Shown here piece by piece: positions 18,764 through 27,817 of a stretch of 64,000 nt of DNA. Under the pieces are notes generated by a model, which saw only the letters and a list, made by a program, of their open reading frames with translations, did no database searches and was not told where the DNA came from. Source of the DNA: Gemmatimonadaceae bacterium (GTDB taxonomy: Bacteria > Gemmatimonadota > Gemmatimonadetes > Gemmatimonadales > Gemmatimonadaceae); contig JADLCY010000015.1 in NCBI GenBank assembly GCA_020846935.1, forward strand, positions 202,402-266,401, in the 5' to 3' direction. The position numbers and the translations under genes were made by a program. Positions within the stretch are counted from its first letter, which is position 1, and the number at the start of each line of letters is the position of its first letter.

Positions 18764-19426
18764 ATGACCGCCTCGTTCGCCCGACGTACCACCACGTTGA
18801 TCCTCCTCGCCTGCGCCATTGCGACGCCGGCCGAGGCTCAACGCACGCGCCGGGCGACCCACAAGAAGCCGTTCGAGGCCCTCTCCGAGTCCGCCCAGCG
18901 CCTCAAGGACTCGCTGTCGCTCCGGCTCGTTGCCGGGGCCGTCCCCCGGTACGACTCGGTCACCGCGCAGGGGGCCTTTGCGGCGGTGCCGACGAGGACC
19001 GCCTCCCAGCAGCACGAGGCGCTGATCTCCATGGCCCGATCGCAGATCGGGACGCGCTACATCCTCGGCGCCGAAAAACCCGGCCAGGCGTTCGACTGCA
19101 GCGGCCTGGTGCGCTTCGTGATGTCGGTGCTCCGGATCGACCTGCCGCGCACAGCGAACGAACAGGCCACGCAGGGGATCATGGTCGAGCGGGATCCCGC
19201 AGTGCTCAAGCCCGGCGACTTGCTGACCTTCGGTCGGGGGAGCCGCGTCTCGCACATCGGGGTGTACGTCGGTGGCGGCCGATTCGTCCACGCCAGTACG
19301 TCCAGAAGAAAGGTCGTCGAGGCCTCGATCGACCAGCCGAACACCTGGTTCCGGCGGAACTGGGTCGGCGTGCGCCGGTTGATCGCGGCGGTCGAGCCTC
19401 CGGTTGACACCGCGACGCTTCGCTGA
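18764..19426 (+). CDS. Secreted NlpC/P60 peptidoglycan endopeptidase
   Basis: A 220-residue secreted cysteine peptidase that would cut peptide stems of peptidoglycan in the periplasm. The ATG at 18764 follows an AAAGGA-type site and gives the signal peptide FARRTTTLILLACAIATPAEAQ. The catalytic domain is C-terminal: Cys112 in AFDCSGLVRFVM, His164 in VSHIGVYVGGG and a third polar residue, His176, in RFVHAST. DLPRTANEQATQG and LKPGDLLTFGRG are typical. An ATG at 18731 would add 11 residues before the signal peptide. It is monocistronic, followed by a 233-base gap. Confidence 0.92.
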   Translation: MTASFARRTTTLILLACAIATPAEAQRTRRATHKKPFEALSESAQRLKDSLSLRLVAGAVPRYDSVTAQGAFAAVPTRTASQQHEALISMARSQIGTRYILGAEKPGQAFDCSGLVRFVMSVLRIDLPRTANEQATQGIMVERDPAVLKPGDLLTFGRGSRVSHIGVYVGGGRFVHASTSRRKVVEASIDQPNTWFRRNWVGVRRLIAAVEPPVDTATLR

Positions 19427-19659
19427 GCGTAGACAATCCCGAAACCCAGGCGCGGCTCTCGACGGGGCCGCGCTGTTCGTTTCCGGACACTCGTTCCCAC
19501 CTTCGAACACGACGCGGGCACTGCGCCGATCTCACAACCTGCTGCCCCGCAATCGTTTGCGTGGTGCGGGGGGCAAGGCACGCTTCTTTCTTTGCGACGT
19601 GTCAAGCGAGTCGGACATTCTCGCTGTCCAACCCTGATAACGACGAGCCCCGATCTCTC

Positions 19660-20907
19660 GTGGACATCAAGCGCGAGCCGCCAAAGAAGACGAAGCGCAA
19701 CATCCTGATCGCCGCCGGCGTGGTGGGGATCGTCGTGGCCACGGTGGCGCTGAGCAACCTCGAAGCGCGACCTCAGGGGGTTCCGCGCGCCGAGCTGTGG
19801 ATCGACTCGGTGGTTCGCGGACCGTTCACTCGAAGTGTGCGCGCCCCGGGCACGCTCGTCCCCGAACAGATGCGCTACGTCGCCGCCGTCACGGCCGGAC
19901 GTGTGGAGGCGCGGCCGCTGCGTCCGGGCTCGCCGGTGACGCGCGCAACGGTCATTCTCGAACTGAGCAACCCGGAAGTGCAGCTCGAAGCGCTCAACGC
20001 GCAGCGCAACGTCACGCAGGCCGAGCAGGATCTCGTGACGCTCAAGACGTCGCTCGAGAGCAATCGGCTCGCTCAGGAATCGCAGGTGGCACAGCTGGTG
20101 TCACAGCGTGGCATCGCCTTGCGCGAGGCCGCGGTGTTCGAAGGGCTCGACCAGAAGGGCCTCTCGTCGAAGAACGAAGTCCAGCGCGCCCGCGAGTCTG
20201 CCGCGGAGCTGGATACGCGCCTCACGCTCGAGCGCAAGCGGCTGGCGGTGATCACGAACGCGATCGCCGAGCAGATCGAGAAGGCCGAGGCGAACCTGGC
20301 ACGGATGCGTGCGATCTCGCAGTTCCAGCAGGAGCGCGTGAACTCGATGAAGGTGCTCGCGGGCGAAGACGGCGTGCTGCAGTCGCTCAACTGGGAGCTG
20401 GGTCAGTGGGTGAACCCCGGCCAGGAGCTGGCGCGCGTGGCGCAGCCCGGCAAGCTCAAGGCGGTACTGCGCGTCCCCGAGACGCAGGTGAAGGACGTCG
20501 CGCTCGGGCAGAAGGCGTCGATCGACACGCGGAACGGGCTGATCGACGGTCGGGTGATGCGCATCGACCCGATCTCGCAGAACGGCACGGTGACCGTCGA
20601 GATCTCGCTCGAAGGCGAGCTGCCGCGCGGGGCGCGGGCCGACCTCTCGGTGGATGGCCAGATCGAACTCGAACGGCTGGACAACGTGATGTACGTGGCG
20701 CGACCGGCCTATGGGCAACCGGAAAGCACGGTCGGCCTGTTCAAGGTCAGCGCCGACGGCAGGACGGCCGAACGCATCAGCGTGAAGCTCGGTGTCGCGT
20801 CGGTGAGCACGATCGAGGTGCAGCAGGGACTCCAGCCGGGCGACAGCGTGATCGTGTCCGACATGTCCCGGTTCGACAACGTCCAGAAGGTCCGCATTCA
20901 GCGTTAG
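19660..20907 (+). CDS. HlyD/MacA-type efflux periplasmic adaptor
   Basis: A 415-residue membrane-fusion protein that links an inner-membrane ABC permease to the outer envelope. The GTG at 19660 gives VDIKREPPKKTKRNILIAAGVVGIVVATVALS, an N-terminal anchor at about residues 14-32. It is followed by a lipoyl/barrel-sandwich half, a long coiled-coil hairpin (about 110-215, rich in Ala/Glu/Gln/Arg), the second half LAGEDGVLQSLNWELGQWVNPGQELARVA, and beta-barrel domains. It is the first gene of an operon running to 27817. The gene ends CGT-TAG-GC. Confidence 0.9.
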   Translation: MDIKREPPKKTKRNILIAAGVVGIVVATVALSNLEARPQGVPRAELWIDSVVRGPFTRSVRAPGTLVPEQMRYVAAVTAGRVEARPLRPGSPVTRATVILELSNPEVQLEALNAQRNVTQAEQDLVTLKTSLESNRLAQESQVAQLVSQRGIALREAAVFEGLDQKGLSSKNEVQRARESAAELDTRLTLERKRLAVITNAIAEQIEKAEANLARMRAISQFQQERVNSMKVLAGEDGVLQSLNWELGQWVNPGQELARVAQPGKLKAVLRVPETQVKDVALGQKASIDTRNGLIDGRVMRIDPISQNGTVTVEISLEGELPRGARADLSVDGQIELERLDNVMYVARPAYGQPESTVGLFKVSADGRTAERISVKLGVASVSTIEVQQGLQPGDSVIVSDMSRFDNVQKVRIQR

Positions 20908-20951
20908 GCATCGTCCCGTTGGTCCTTTCCGTCCGACAAACCCTCCCGAAC

Positions 20952-21665
20952 ATGACCAGCTCCTCGCCCTCGGCCGACGCGCTCATCCGCATGGACGGCA
21001 TCAAGAAGATCTTCTACACGGACGAGGTGGAGACGCACGCCCTCGCCGAGATCCACATGGAGATCCGTCCCGGCGAATACGTGGCGATCTCCGGACCCTC
21101 GGGATGCGGCAAGACCACGCTGCTGTCGATCCTTGGCCTGCTCGACACGCCGACCGACGGCCAGTACATCCTGAGCGGCGAGAACGTCTCGAACCTCTCG
21201 GCCGCCGATCGCGCGCGGATCCGCAACCGCCAGATCGGCTTCATCTTCCAGGCGTTCAACCTGATCGGCGACCTCACGGTCTACGAGAACGTGGAGCTGC
21301 CGCTCACCTACCGCGGGATGGCGACCAACGAGCGACGGAAGCGCGTGCAGGAAGCGCTGGAACGCGTCGGCATGTCGCACCGCATGAAGCACTACCCGTC
21401 GCAGCTGTCCGGCGGCCAGCAGCAGCGCGTGGCCGTGGCGCGCGCCGTGGCCGGCGACCCGGCCATTCTCCTCGCCGACGAGCCGACCGGCAACCTCGAC
21501 TCCACGAATGGCGAGGCGGTGATGGAGCTGCTGCGCGAGCTGCACCGCGGGGGCGCGACGATCTGCATGGTGACGCACGATCCGCGATACGCGCGTCACG
21601 CGGACCGCTCGATCCACCTGTTCGACGGTCGGGTGGTGGACGAGATGGCCGGGGCGCCGGCATGA
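20952..21665 (+). CDS. ABC transporter ATP-binding protein (MacB/LolD type)
   Basis: A 237-residue cytoplasmic ATPase for the permease at 21845. Walker [10 protein letters not shown] (residues 48-56), Q-loop [24 protein letters not shown], signature [19 protein letters not shown], Walker [13 protein letters not shown] and the switch His in MVTHDPRYA are all intact. The Q-loop wording and the -GNLDS- ending place it with MacB/LolD/FtsE mechanotransmission ATPases rather than importers. Its TGA overlaps the ATG of the next small gene (ATGA). Confidence 0.95.
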   Translation: MTSSSPSADALIRMDGIKKIFYTDEVETHALAEIHMEIRPGEYVAISGPSGCGKTTLLSILGLLDTPTDGQYILSGENVSNLSAADRARIRNRQIGFIFQAFNLIGDLTVYENVELPLTYRGMATNERRKRVQEALERVGMSHRMKHYPSQLSGGQQQRVAVARAVAGDPAILLADEPTGNLDSTNGEAVMELLRELHRGGATICMVTHDPRYARHADRSIHLFDGRVVDEMAGAPA

Positions 21666-21814
21666 ACGCGCGCCGACGACCGATGACGCGCGCATCCGGA
21701 GCCGCGACGCACGCAACGCCTGCGTGGGGATTCATCGTGCGCGGCGTGCTCACCGCGCTCGTCCTCGGCGCGGTGTCGGTCCTTGCGTTCCTGTTCAGCG
21801 CCACCGGTACCTGA
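21662..21814 (+). CDS. 50-residue single-pass membrane protein
   Basis: A tiny gene whose ATG overlaps the stop of the ATPase gene (ATGA), a typical translational coupling. Residues 1-22 are polar and basic ([13 protein letters not shown]...). Residues about 23-46 form one hydrophobic helix (GFIVRGVLTALVLGAVSVLAFLF). It ends TGT just before the ribosome site of the permease gene. No family is recognised. The coupling and position suggest a small accessory subunit of the ABC complex, but a chance frame cannot be excluded. Confidence 0.55.
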   Translation: MNARRRPMTRASGAATHATPAWGFIVRGVLTALVLGAVSVLAFLFSATGT

Positions 21815-21844
21815 CGCTCGAAGGTCAGCCCGCGAGGAGTTTCC

Positions 21845-24259
21845 ATGGACGCCATCAGACAGGATCTCCAGTTCGCGCTTCGGTCGCTCCTCAAGTCGCC
21901 GGGATTCACGGCGATTGCGATCCTGTGCATGGCGCTGGGCATCGCGGCCAACGTGTTCGTGTACAGTCCCGTCAACGCGCTGCTGCTGCGCCCGCTGCCG
22001 TACCGCGATGCGGGCCGGCTCATGCACCTCAACACCTGGAGACTCGGCGAGCGCCGCGAGAACTTCGCCAGCTGGTCGTGGCTCGACGTGCAGGACGTCG
22101 GGGCGGGCATGTCCGGCGTCCTGAGTGAGGTCGGCACGTATCGCCTGGGGGAGTGGAACGTCGGCGGGATGGACGAACCCGAGCGCATCCGCGGCGCTCG
22201 CGTGTCGCCGTCGCTGTTTCCGATGCTTGGCCTGCAGCCGGCCGTTGGGCGGTTCTTTCGGCCGGACGAAGAGCGCAACGCTGCGGTCGTGATCCTCGGG
22301 CATGGCGTCTGGACGCGGAAGTTCGGCGCCGACTCGGCGGTGGTGGGCCGTGCCATCACCGTGAACGGCCTGCCGCATACCGTAATCGGTATCATGGCCC
22401 CGGGCGTCCGGTATCCGGAGACCGAGGATCTGTGGCTGCCGACCGACCCGACCGAGGTGGCGATGGCTCAACGCAACCAGCGCAACCTGCAGTTGGTCGC
22501 GCGGCTCGCGCCGGGCGTGTCCGAAGAGGAGGCCAATGCGAAGCTGTCCACGGTGATGGCGGCCCTCGCCGCGAAGTTCCCCGACACGAACCGGAACCTT
22601 GGCGGCTGGATGTTCGAGCTGAGCGAAGACGTGCGCTCGGAAGTGCGGGCGATCTTCCTGACCATGGTGGGCGCCGTGGCGTTCGTCCTGCTGATTGCCT
22701 GCTCGAACGTGGCGAACCTGCTGCTCGCCCGTGGCTCCGGTCGCCAGCGCGAGCTGGCGGTGCGGCTCTCGATGGGCGCCACGCGTGGGCGACTCGTCAG
22801 GCAGCTGCTCACCGAGAGCCTCCTTCTGGCGCTGGTGGGCGGCCTGCTGGGCGCGCTGCTCGGCGCGTGGGGCGTGGACGTGTTCGTGCGGTGGGGCATG
22901 CCGGCGACCGTGCCGTTCTGGATGCGCTTCGACGTGGATCGCACCGTCATGGGCATCACGCTGGCCGTCACCGTGGTATCGGGGCTCGCGTTCGGCATCG
23001 TGCCTGCCCTCAGGCTCTCGGCGCCGGACCTCTCGCAGACCCTCAAGGAAGCCGGTGGCCGCGGCGGCAGCGCGCACGGCACCGTGGGCCGCCTGCGCGC
23101 CACGCTCGTGGTCGCACAGCTCTCGCTGTCACTCGTGCTGCTCGCGGGTGCGGCGCTGATGGTCCAGAGCTTCCTGCGTTCACGCACGGCATCGCTGGGC
23201 CTCGACCCTAACCACGTGCTCACCGGCGAGGTCTCGCTCACCGGCACGAAGTACGCGACCGACTCGCTGCGCAGCAGCGCGCGGGCCCGGCTGCTGGCGG
23301 CGATTCGCGCAATCCCCGGCGTGGAGGAGGCGGCCCTCGTCGGCTGGCGCCCCATCAGCGACTGCTGCTCGGGCGACGCGTATCGCATCGCCGGTCGTAC
23401 CTACGAGCCGACCGACGTGCCCGTGGCGCAATACAACACCGTGTCGCCCGGCTACTTCTCCGCCCTGCGCATCGCGATGCTGCGCGGACGTGATTTCACC
23501 GACGCCGATCGGCTCGGAGGCGCGAAGGTCGTGATCGTCTCTCAAGCGCTCGCTGAGCGTGAGTGGCCCGGGGCTGACGCGGTTGGCCAGGTCATGACGA
23601 TCGGATCCGACTCGACGCCCGTGACCGTGGTGGGAGTCGTGGGCGACGTCGTGGTGCGACGGCTGACCGATCAGCTCCGCAAGGAGCACCTGTACGTCCC
23701 GTTCGACCAGGGGAGGTTTTTCGGCGCCGACCTGGTCATGCGCACGGCTGGGGATCCGTATGCGGTGGCCAGCGCGCTCAAGCAAGCCATCGCCGGCGTC
23801 GATCCCGACCTGCCCGCGAGTTCCATCGTGTCGATGACCGACGCAGTGCGCGACCGCATGTTCGAGGGGCGCGTCTACGGCGCGATGTTCGCGTTCTTTG
23901 GCATCGCCGCACTCCTGCTCGCGAGCGTGGGCCTCTATGGCGTGGTGTCGTTTGGCGTCTCGCAGCGCACGCAGGAGGTCGGCGTGCGCATGGCCCTCGG
24001 CGCCTTGCCGCGCGACGTCATCGGGCTCGTGCTTGGTGGCAGTGCGCGCCTGCTGGGTCTGGGCCTCGCGATCGGTGTACCGGCAGCGATCGGTCTGGCG
24101 CAGGTGCTGCGCGGATCGTTGTACGGCATCTCCGCGAGCGATCCCCTCACGTTCATCGCGATCGCGGCCCTGCTCGGCGTTGTGGCGCTGCTGGCGTCAT
24201 GGATCCCGGCGCGGCGTGCAACGCGGGTGGACCCCGTCGTCGCCTTGCGGGCGGAGTAG
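21845..24259 (+). CDS. ADOP-family ABC permease (MacB/FtsX-like)
   Basis: An 804-residue inner-membrane permease with a GAGGA-type site before its ATG. Layout: an N-terminal ADOP segment (MDAIRQDLQFALRSLLKSPGFT), TM1, a periplasmic MacB-like domain (about 60-260), FtsX domain 1 with TMs at about 280-400, a second periplasmic domain, and FtsX domain 2 at the C-terminus (YGVVSFGVSQRTQEVGVRMALGA...RATRVDPVVALRAE). The duplicated FtsX layout is typical of ADOP permeases, common in Acidobacteria and Gemmatimonadota. With the adaptor and ATPases it should form a mechanotransmission-type efflux or envelope complex. The substrate is unknown. Confidence 0.93.
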   Translation: MDAIRQDLQFALRSLLKSPGFTAIAILCMALGIAANVFVYSPVNALLLRPLPYRDAGRLMHLNTWRLGERRENFASWSWLDVQDVGAGMSGVLSEVGTYRLGEWNVGGMDEPERIRGARVSPSLFPMLGLQPAVGRFFRPDEERNAAVVILGHGVWTRKFGADSAVVGRAITVNGLPHTVIGIMAPGVRYPETEDLWLPTDPTEVAMAQRNQRNLQLVARLAPGVSEEEANAKLSTVMAALAAKFPDTNRNLGGWMFELSEDVRSEVRAIFLTMVGAVAFVLLIACSNVANLLLARGSGRQRELAVRLSMGATRGRLVRQLLTESLLLALVGGLLGALLGAWGVDVFVRWGMPATVPFWMRFDVDRTVMGITLAVTVVSGLAFGIVPALRLSAPDLSQTLKEAGGRGGSAHGTVGRLRATLVVAQLSLSLVLLAGAALMVQSFLRSRTASLGLDPNHVLTGEVSLTGTKYATDSLRSSARARLLAAIRAIPGVEEAALVGWRPISDCCSGDAYRIAGRTYEPTDVPVAQYNTVSPGYFSALRIAMLRGRDFTDADRLGGAKVVIVSQALAEREWPGADAVGQVMTIGSDSTPVTVVGVVGDVVVRRLTDQLRKEHLYVPFDQGRFFGADLVMRTAGDPYAVASALKQAIAGVDPDLPASSIVSMTDAVRDRMFEGRVYGAMFAFFGIAALLLASVGLYGVVSFGVSQRTQEVGVRMALGALPRDVIGLVLGGSARLLGLGLAIGVPAAIGLAQVLRGSLYGISASDPLTFIAIAALLGVVALLASWIPARRATRVDPVVALRAE

Positions 24260-24371
24260 CCCCGCGAACATCCGAGATGCAGGACTCCCGCTCGCCGTAG
24301 TAGTGTTCAGGCATTCGGCGCGAGGCCTGCGCCGCACGGGGCACCCCTCCCCGAGTCTCGCACCCAGGATC

Positions 24372-25112
24372 ATGGCGTTCTTCAAGTCGAGCAAGCCAGC
24401 CACCCCGGTCGAAGACCCGCCGGTCGTCGGCCCGCTGGTCTCGTTGCGCGGTCTCGAGAAGTTCTACGACACTGCGGCCGGTCGCGCCTACGTGCTGCGC
24501 CGGATCAGTTTCGACATCCAGCCGGGCGAGTTCATCACCATCATGGGTCCGTCGGGCGCGGGCAAGTCCACGCTGCTCGCCATCCTCGGGATGTTCGACG
24601 GGCAATGGACCGGTGAGCTCGGGTTCCGCGGACACGCCGTGCATGCGATGTCCAACAAGGATCGGCTGGCGCTCAACCGGCGCTACATCGGGTTCGTCTT
24701 CCAGCAGTATCACCTGCTCGACGACCTGACCGTCGCGGAGAACCTCGACGTGCCACTGTCGTATCGGGACGTGCCGCGCGACGAGCGCGCCGCGATCGTC
24801 GGGGACGCGCTCGACCGCTTCTCGATCGTCGGAAAGAAGGACCTGTATCCGCGCCAGCTCAGCGGCGGGCAGCAGCAGCTCGTTGGCGTGGCGCGGGCGG
24901 TGATCGCCAGGCCGGCCCTGCTCCTCGCTGACGAGCCGACCGGCAACCTGCATTCGTCGCAGGCGCGCGAGATCATGGAGCTGTTCGTGCAGCTCAATCG
25001 ACAGGGCACGACGATCGTGCAGGTCACGCACTCGGAGGAGAACGCGCGCTTCGGCTCGCGGATCATCACGGTGCGCGACGGGTGGATCGTCGAGGACACG
25101 CCGACGGGCTGA
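24372..25112 (+). CDS. Second ABC ATP-binding protein of the operon
   Basis: A 246-residue MacB/LolD-type ATPase. Walker A GPSGAGKST, Q-loop GFVFQQYHLLDDLTVAENLDVPL, signature LSGGQQQLVGVARAVIARP, Walker [13 protein letters not shown] and VTHSEENARFG are intact. The signature helix has QQQLVG where most relatives have QQQRVA. No second permease follows, so this ATPase either pairs with the ADOP permease as a heteromer or serves a permease elsewhere. Its TGA overlaps the ATG of the regulator gene by one base (TGATG). Confidence 0.93.
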   Translation: MAFFKSSKPATPVEDPPVVGPLVSLRGLEKFYDTAAGRAYVLRRISFDIQPGEFITIMGPSGAGKSTLLAILGMFDGQWTGELGFRGHAVHAMSNKDRLALNRRYIGFVFQQYHLLDDLTVAENLDVPLSYRDVPRDERAAIVGDALDRFSIVGKKDLYPRQLSGGQQQLVGVARAVIARPALLLADEPTGNLHSSQAREIMELFVQLNRQGTTIVQVTHSEENARFGSRIITVRDGWIVEDTPTG

Positions 25113-26479
25113 TGGCCCGCCTCCTCGTCGCCGACGACCAGGCGGACGTCATCGAGGCGCTCCGCCTGCTCCTCAAGCGCGAGGGGCACGTGGTGGAGTC
25201 GGCGCACACGCCGGCCGAAGTGGCCACGATGGTGTCGGCGCGCGACTACGACAGCGCGATCATCGACCTCAACTACACGCGGGACACGACGTCGGGTCGC
25301 GAGGGGCTCGACCTGCTGCAGCAGTTGATGACACTCGACGCCACCTTGCCCGTGGTGGTGATGACGGCGTGGGCGAGCATCGACTCGGCCGTGGAGGCCA
25401 TGCGGCGCGGCGCGCGCGACTACGTGGAGAAGCCCTGGGACAACGAGCGGCTGCTCTCGATCGTGCGCTCGGCGGTCGATCTCGGGCGTGCGCTGCGCCA
25501 CAACCAGCGGCTGGAGGGCGAGAACCGGTCGTTGCGCCATCCGGCGACGCCGTCGTTCATCGCCGGATCGCCGGTGATGCGGCCGGTGCTGCAGCTCATC
25601 GAGCAGGTGGGCCCGTCGGACGCCAACGTGCTCATCACCGGAGAGCACGGCACCGGCAAGGAACTGGTCGCGAACCTGCTCCACGGCGCGTCGCCGCGCA
25701 TGGGCAAGCCGTTCGTCGCGGTGAACCTCGGCGGGATCGCCGAGGGCGTGTTCGAGAGCGAGATGTTCGGGCACGTGAAGGGCGCGTTCACCGACGCGCG
25801 TGCCGACCGGCCCGGGCGATTCGAGATTGCGCAGGCGGGCACCCTGTTCCTCGACGAGATCGGCAATCTGTCGTTGGGCCAGCAGGCCAAGCTGTTGCGC
25901 GTGCTGCAGACCGGCGAGTTCGAACGCGTCGGGTCGTCCAAGGTGCGACAGGCCGATGTGCGCGTCCTCTCGGCGACGAACGTCGACATTGCGAGTGAAG
26001 TGGCCGGGGGGCGCTTTCGCGAGGACCTTCTCTTTCGGATCAACACGATCGAGCTGCACCTCCCTGCCCTGCGGGAGCGACGCGAGGACGTGGGCCCACT
26101 CGCGCACAGTTACCTCCAGCGGCACGCGCAGCGGTACCGCAAGCCGGCGCGCGGATTCGAGCCCGCGGCGATGCAGGCGCTGCTCGACCACGCCTGGCCC
26201 GGCAATGTGCGCGAGCTGGGGCATGTGATCGAGCGCGCCGTGTTGCTCGCGCGCGGAGAGCTGATCGGCGCCGGTGACCTGGCGCTGCGACCGGCGGCAT
26301 CGGCGTCCGTGCGCCTCGAAGACCTGCCGCTCGAGGAGGTGGAGCGGATCCTCATCCGGAAGGCGCTCGCGAAGCACGGAGGCAACGTGTCGCGGGCGGC
26401 GCGGGCGCTCGGCCTCTCGCGCAGCGCGCTCTACCGCAGGCTGGAGCACTTCCGGATCGTGGGCCCGGACGCGGGCTGA
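25112..26479 (+). CDS. NtrC-family response regulator
   Basis: A 455-residue regulator. Receiver domain with phospho-acceptor Asp52 (SAIIDLNY), the conserved Thr in VVVMTAW and the Lys in VEKPWDNE. AAA+ domain: Walker A TGEHGTGKE, the loop GAFTDA (variant of GAFTGA, the sigma-54 contact), Walker B LFLDEIGN and the arginine-finger region RFREDLLFRIN. C-terminal Fis-type helix-turn-helix: GGNVSRAARALGLSRSALYRRL. It probably drives sigma-54 promoters under control of the kinase encoded next. No clear -24/-12 site was found ahead of this operon. Confidence 0.94.
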   Translation: MARLLVADDQADVIEALRLLLKREGHVVESAHTPAEVATMVSARDYDSAIIDLNYTRDTTSGREGLDLLQQLMTLDATLPVVVMTAWASIDSAVEAMRRGARDYVEKPWDNERLLSIVRSAVDLGRALRHNQRLEGENRSLRHPATPSFIAGSPVMRPVLQLIEQVGPSDANVLITGEHGTGKELVANLLHGASPRMGKPFVAVNLGGIAEGVFESEMFGHVKGAFTDARADRPGRFEIAQAGTLFLDEIGNLSLGQQAKLLRVLQTGEFERVGSSKVRQADVRVLSATNVDIASEVAGGRFREDLLFRINTIELHLPALRERREDVGPLAHSYLQRHAQRYRKPARGFEPAAMQALLDHAWPGNVRELGHVIERAVLLARGELIGAGDLALRPAASASVRLEDLPLEEVERILIRKALAKHGGNVSRAARALGLSRSALYRRLEHFRIVGPDAG

Positions 26480-26485
26480 CCCGTC

Positions 26486-27817
26486 ATGATCGCGCGCCCG
26501 CCCCGCGAGCCGCCGCCGCACGAACGTCGGGTACTCCTGCTCGCGCTGGCGTCCGGGCTCCCCGGGGCCATCGTCACCGTCCTGCTGCTCGTCGCCGGGG
26601 ACTACTCGGCGAAGACCGTGTGGACCGTTGGAGGGTTGGTGACCGGGGCGTGGCTCGTCGGGGCGATCGCGCTGCGGGAACGCGTGGTGCGTCCGCTGCA
26701 GACGTTGTCCAACATGCTCGCGGCCCTGCGCGAAGGCGACTTCTCGCTGCGCGCGCGACTCAGTCGTTCGGACGACGCCCTCGGGCTCGCATTGCTCGAA
26801 ATCAACATGCTCGGCGAGACCCTGCGTTCGCAGCGACTTGGCGCGCTCGAGGCCACGTCGCTCCTGCGCGCGGTGATGTCGGAGATCGACGTCGCCATCT
26901 TTGCGTTCGACGACACCGGGGCCCTGCGCCTCGCCAACCGGGCCGGTGAGCGCCTGCTGGCGCAGCGCTTCGAGCGCATCGCCGGCCGTCCGGCGTCGTC
27001 GTTAGGTGTGGCCGAACTGCTCGGCGGGGACTCGCCGCGCGTGTATGACCACGCCTTTCCCGAGCGCGCCGGTCGATGGGAAGTGCGTCGCACCACCTTC
27101 CGGCAGGAGGGCCGGCCCCACGTGCTCCTCGTGGTCACCGACGTCACGCGAACGCTCCGGGAGGAGGAGCTGCTCGCGTGGCAACGGCTGGTGCGGGTGC
27201 TGAGTCACGAGATCAACAACTCGCTGGCGCCCATCAAGTCGATCGCCGGCAGCCTCCGCGCGATGAGCGATCAGGCGCCGGGTGCTCCCGGTGCGCGCGA
27301 GGATCTGCACCGCGGACTCGACATCATCGAGGGCCGGGCCGATTCGCTGGCACGGTTCATGTCCTCGTATGCGCGGCTGGCGCGCCTGCCCTCGCCCGTG
27401 CGGCGTCGCTTCGATCTCGGCGCGATGGTACGCCGCGCGGCGGGCCTCGAATCGCGGCTCGCGGTTGGCGTGGAGGGTGGCCCTGCGATCGAGATCGTGG
27501 GCGACCCCGATCAGCTCGAGCAAGCGCTGATCAATCTTGTGCGCAACGCGGTCGACGCCGTAGGCCCGGACGGTGGCCGGGTATGCGTGGGTTGGCGGAT
27601 CGACGATCGCTCGGTTGAGATCCAGGTCGAAGACGACGGACACGGAATCAGTGGCACGTCGAACCTCTTCGTGCCGTTTTTCACGACGAAGCCCGAGGGC
27701 TCCGGGATTGGGCTCGTGCTCTGCCGTCAGATCGCCGAGGGGCATGGGGGATCGGTCACCATCGAAAATCGAAGTCACGGACGGGGCGCGGTGGCGCGCC
27801 TGCGTCTCCCGCGCTAG
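26486..27817 (+). CDS. NtrY-like sensor histidine kinase
   Basis: A 443-residue membrane kinase, 6 bases after the regulator gene. Two TM helices (about 16-38 and 47-62), a HAMP segment (RVVRPLQTLSNMLAALREGDFS), a PAS domain (about 125-220), a phospho-acceptor His241 in RVLSHEINNSLAPIKS, and an ATPase domain with N-box NLVRNAVDAVG, DDGHGI and the FTTKPEGSGIGL lid. The short periplasmic loop suggests that it senses a membrane or cytoplasmic state rather than a soluble ligand. It phosphorylates the NtrC-like partner. Confidence 0.94.
   Translation: MIARPPREPPPHERRVLLLALASGLPGAIVTVLLLVAGDYSAKTVWTVGGLVTGAWLVGAIALRERVVRPLQTLSNMLAALREGDFSLRARLSRSDDALGLALLEINMLGETLRSQRLGALEATSLLRAVMSEIDVAIFAFDDTGALRLANRAGERLLAQRFERIAGRPASSLGVAELLGGDSPRVYDHAFPERAGRWEVRRTTFRQEGRPHVLLVVTDVTRTLREEELLAWQRLVRVLSHEINNSLAPIKSIAGSLRAMSDQAPGAPGAREDLHRGLDIIEGRADSLARFMSSYARLARLPSPVRRRFDLGAMVRRAAGLESRLAVGVEGGPAIEIVGDPDQLEQALINLVRNAVDAVGPDGGRVCVGWRIDDRSVEIQVEDDGHGISGTSNLFVPFFTTKPEGSGIGLVLCRQIAEGHGGSVTIENRSHGRGAVARLRLPR

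Noticed and set aside
19575..19600. Possible sigma-54 -24/-12 promoter ahead of the efflux operon
   Set aside because: GGCACG and TTTGC words occur, but the GG to GC spacing is 15 bases instead of 10, so it does not fit the consensus.
25112..26479. GAFTDA instead of GAFTGA as evidence for loss of sigma-54 activation
   Set aside because: GAFTDA is a common variant in otherwise active NtrC-family regulators, so it is not by itself unusual.
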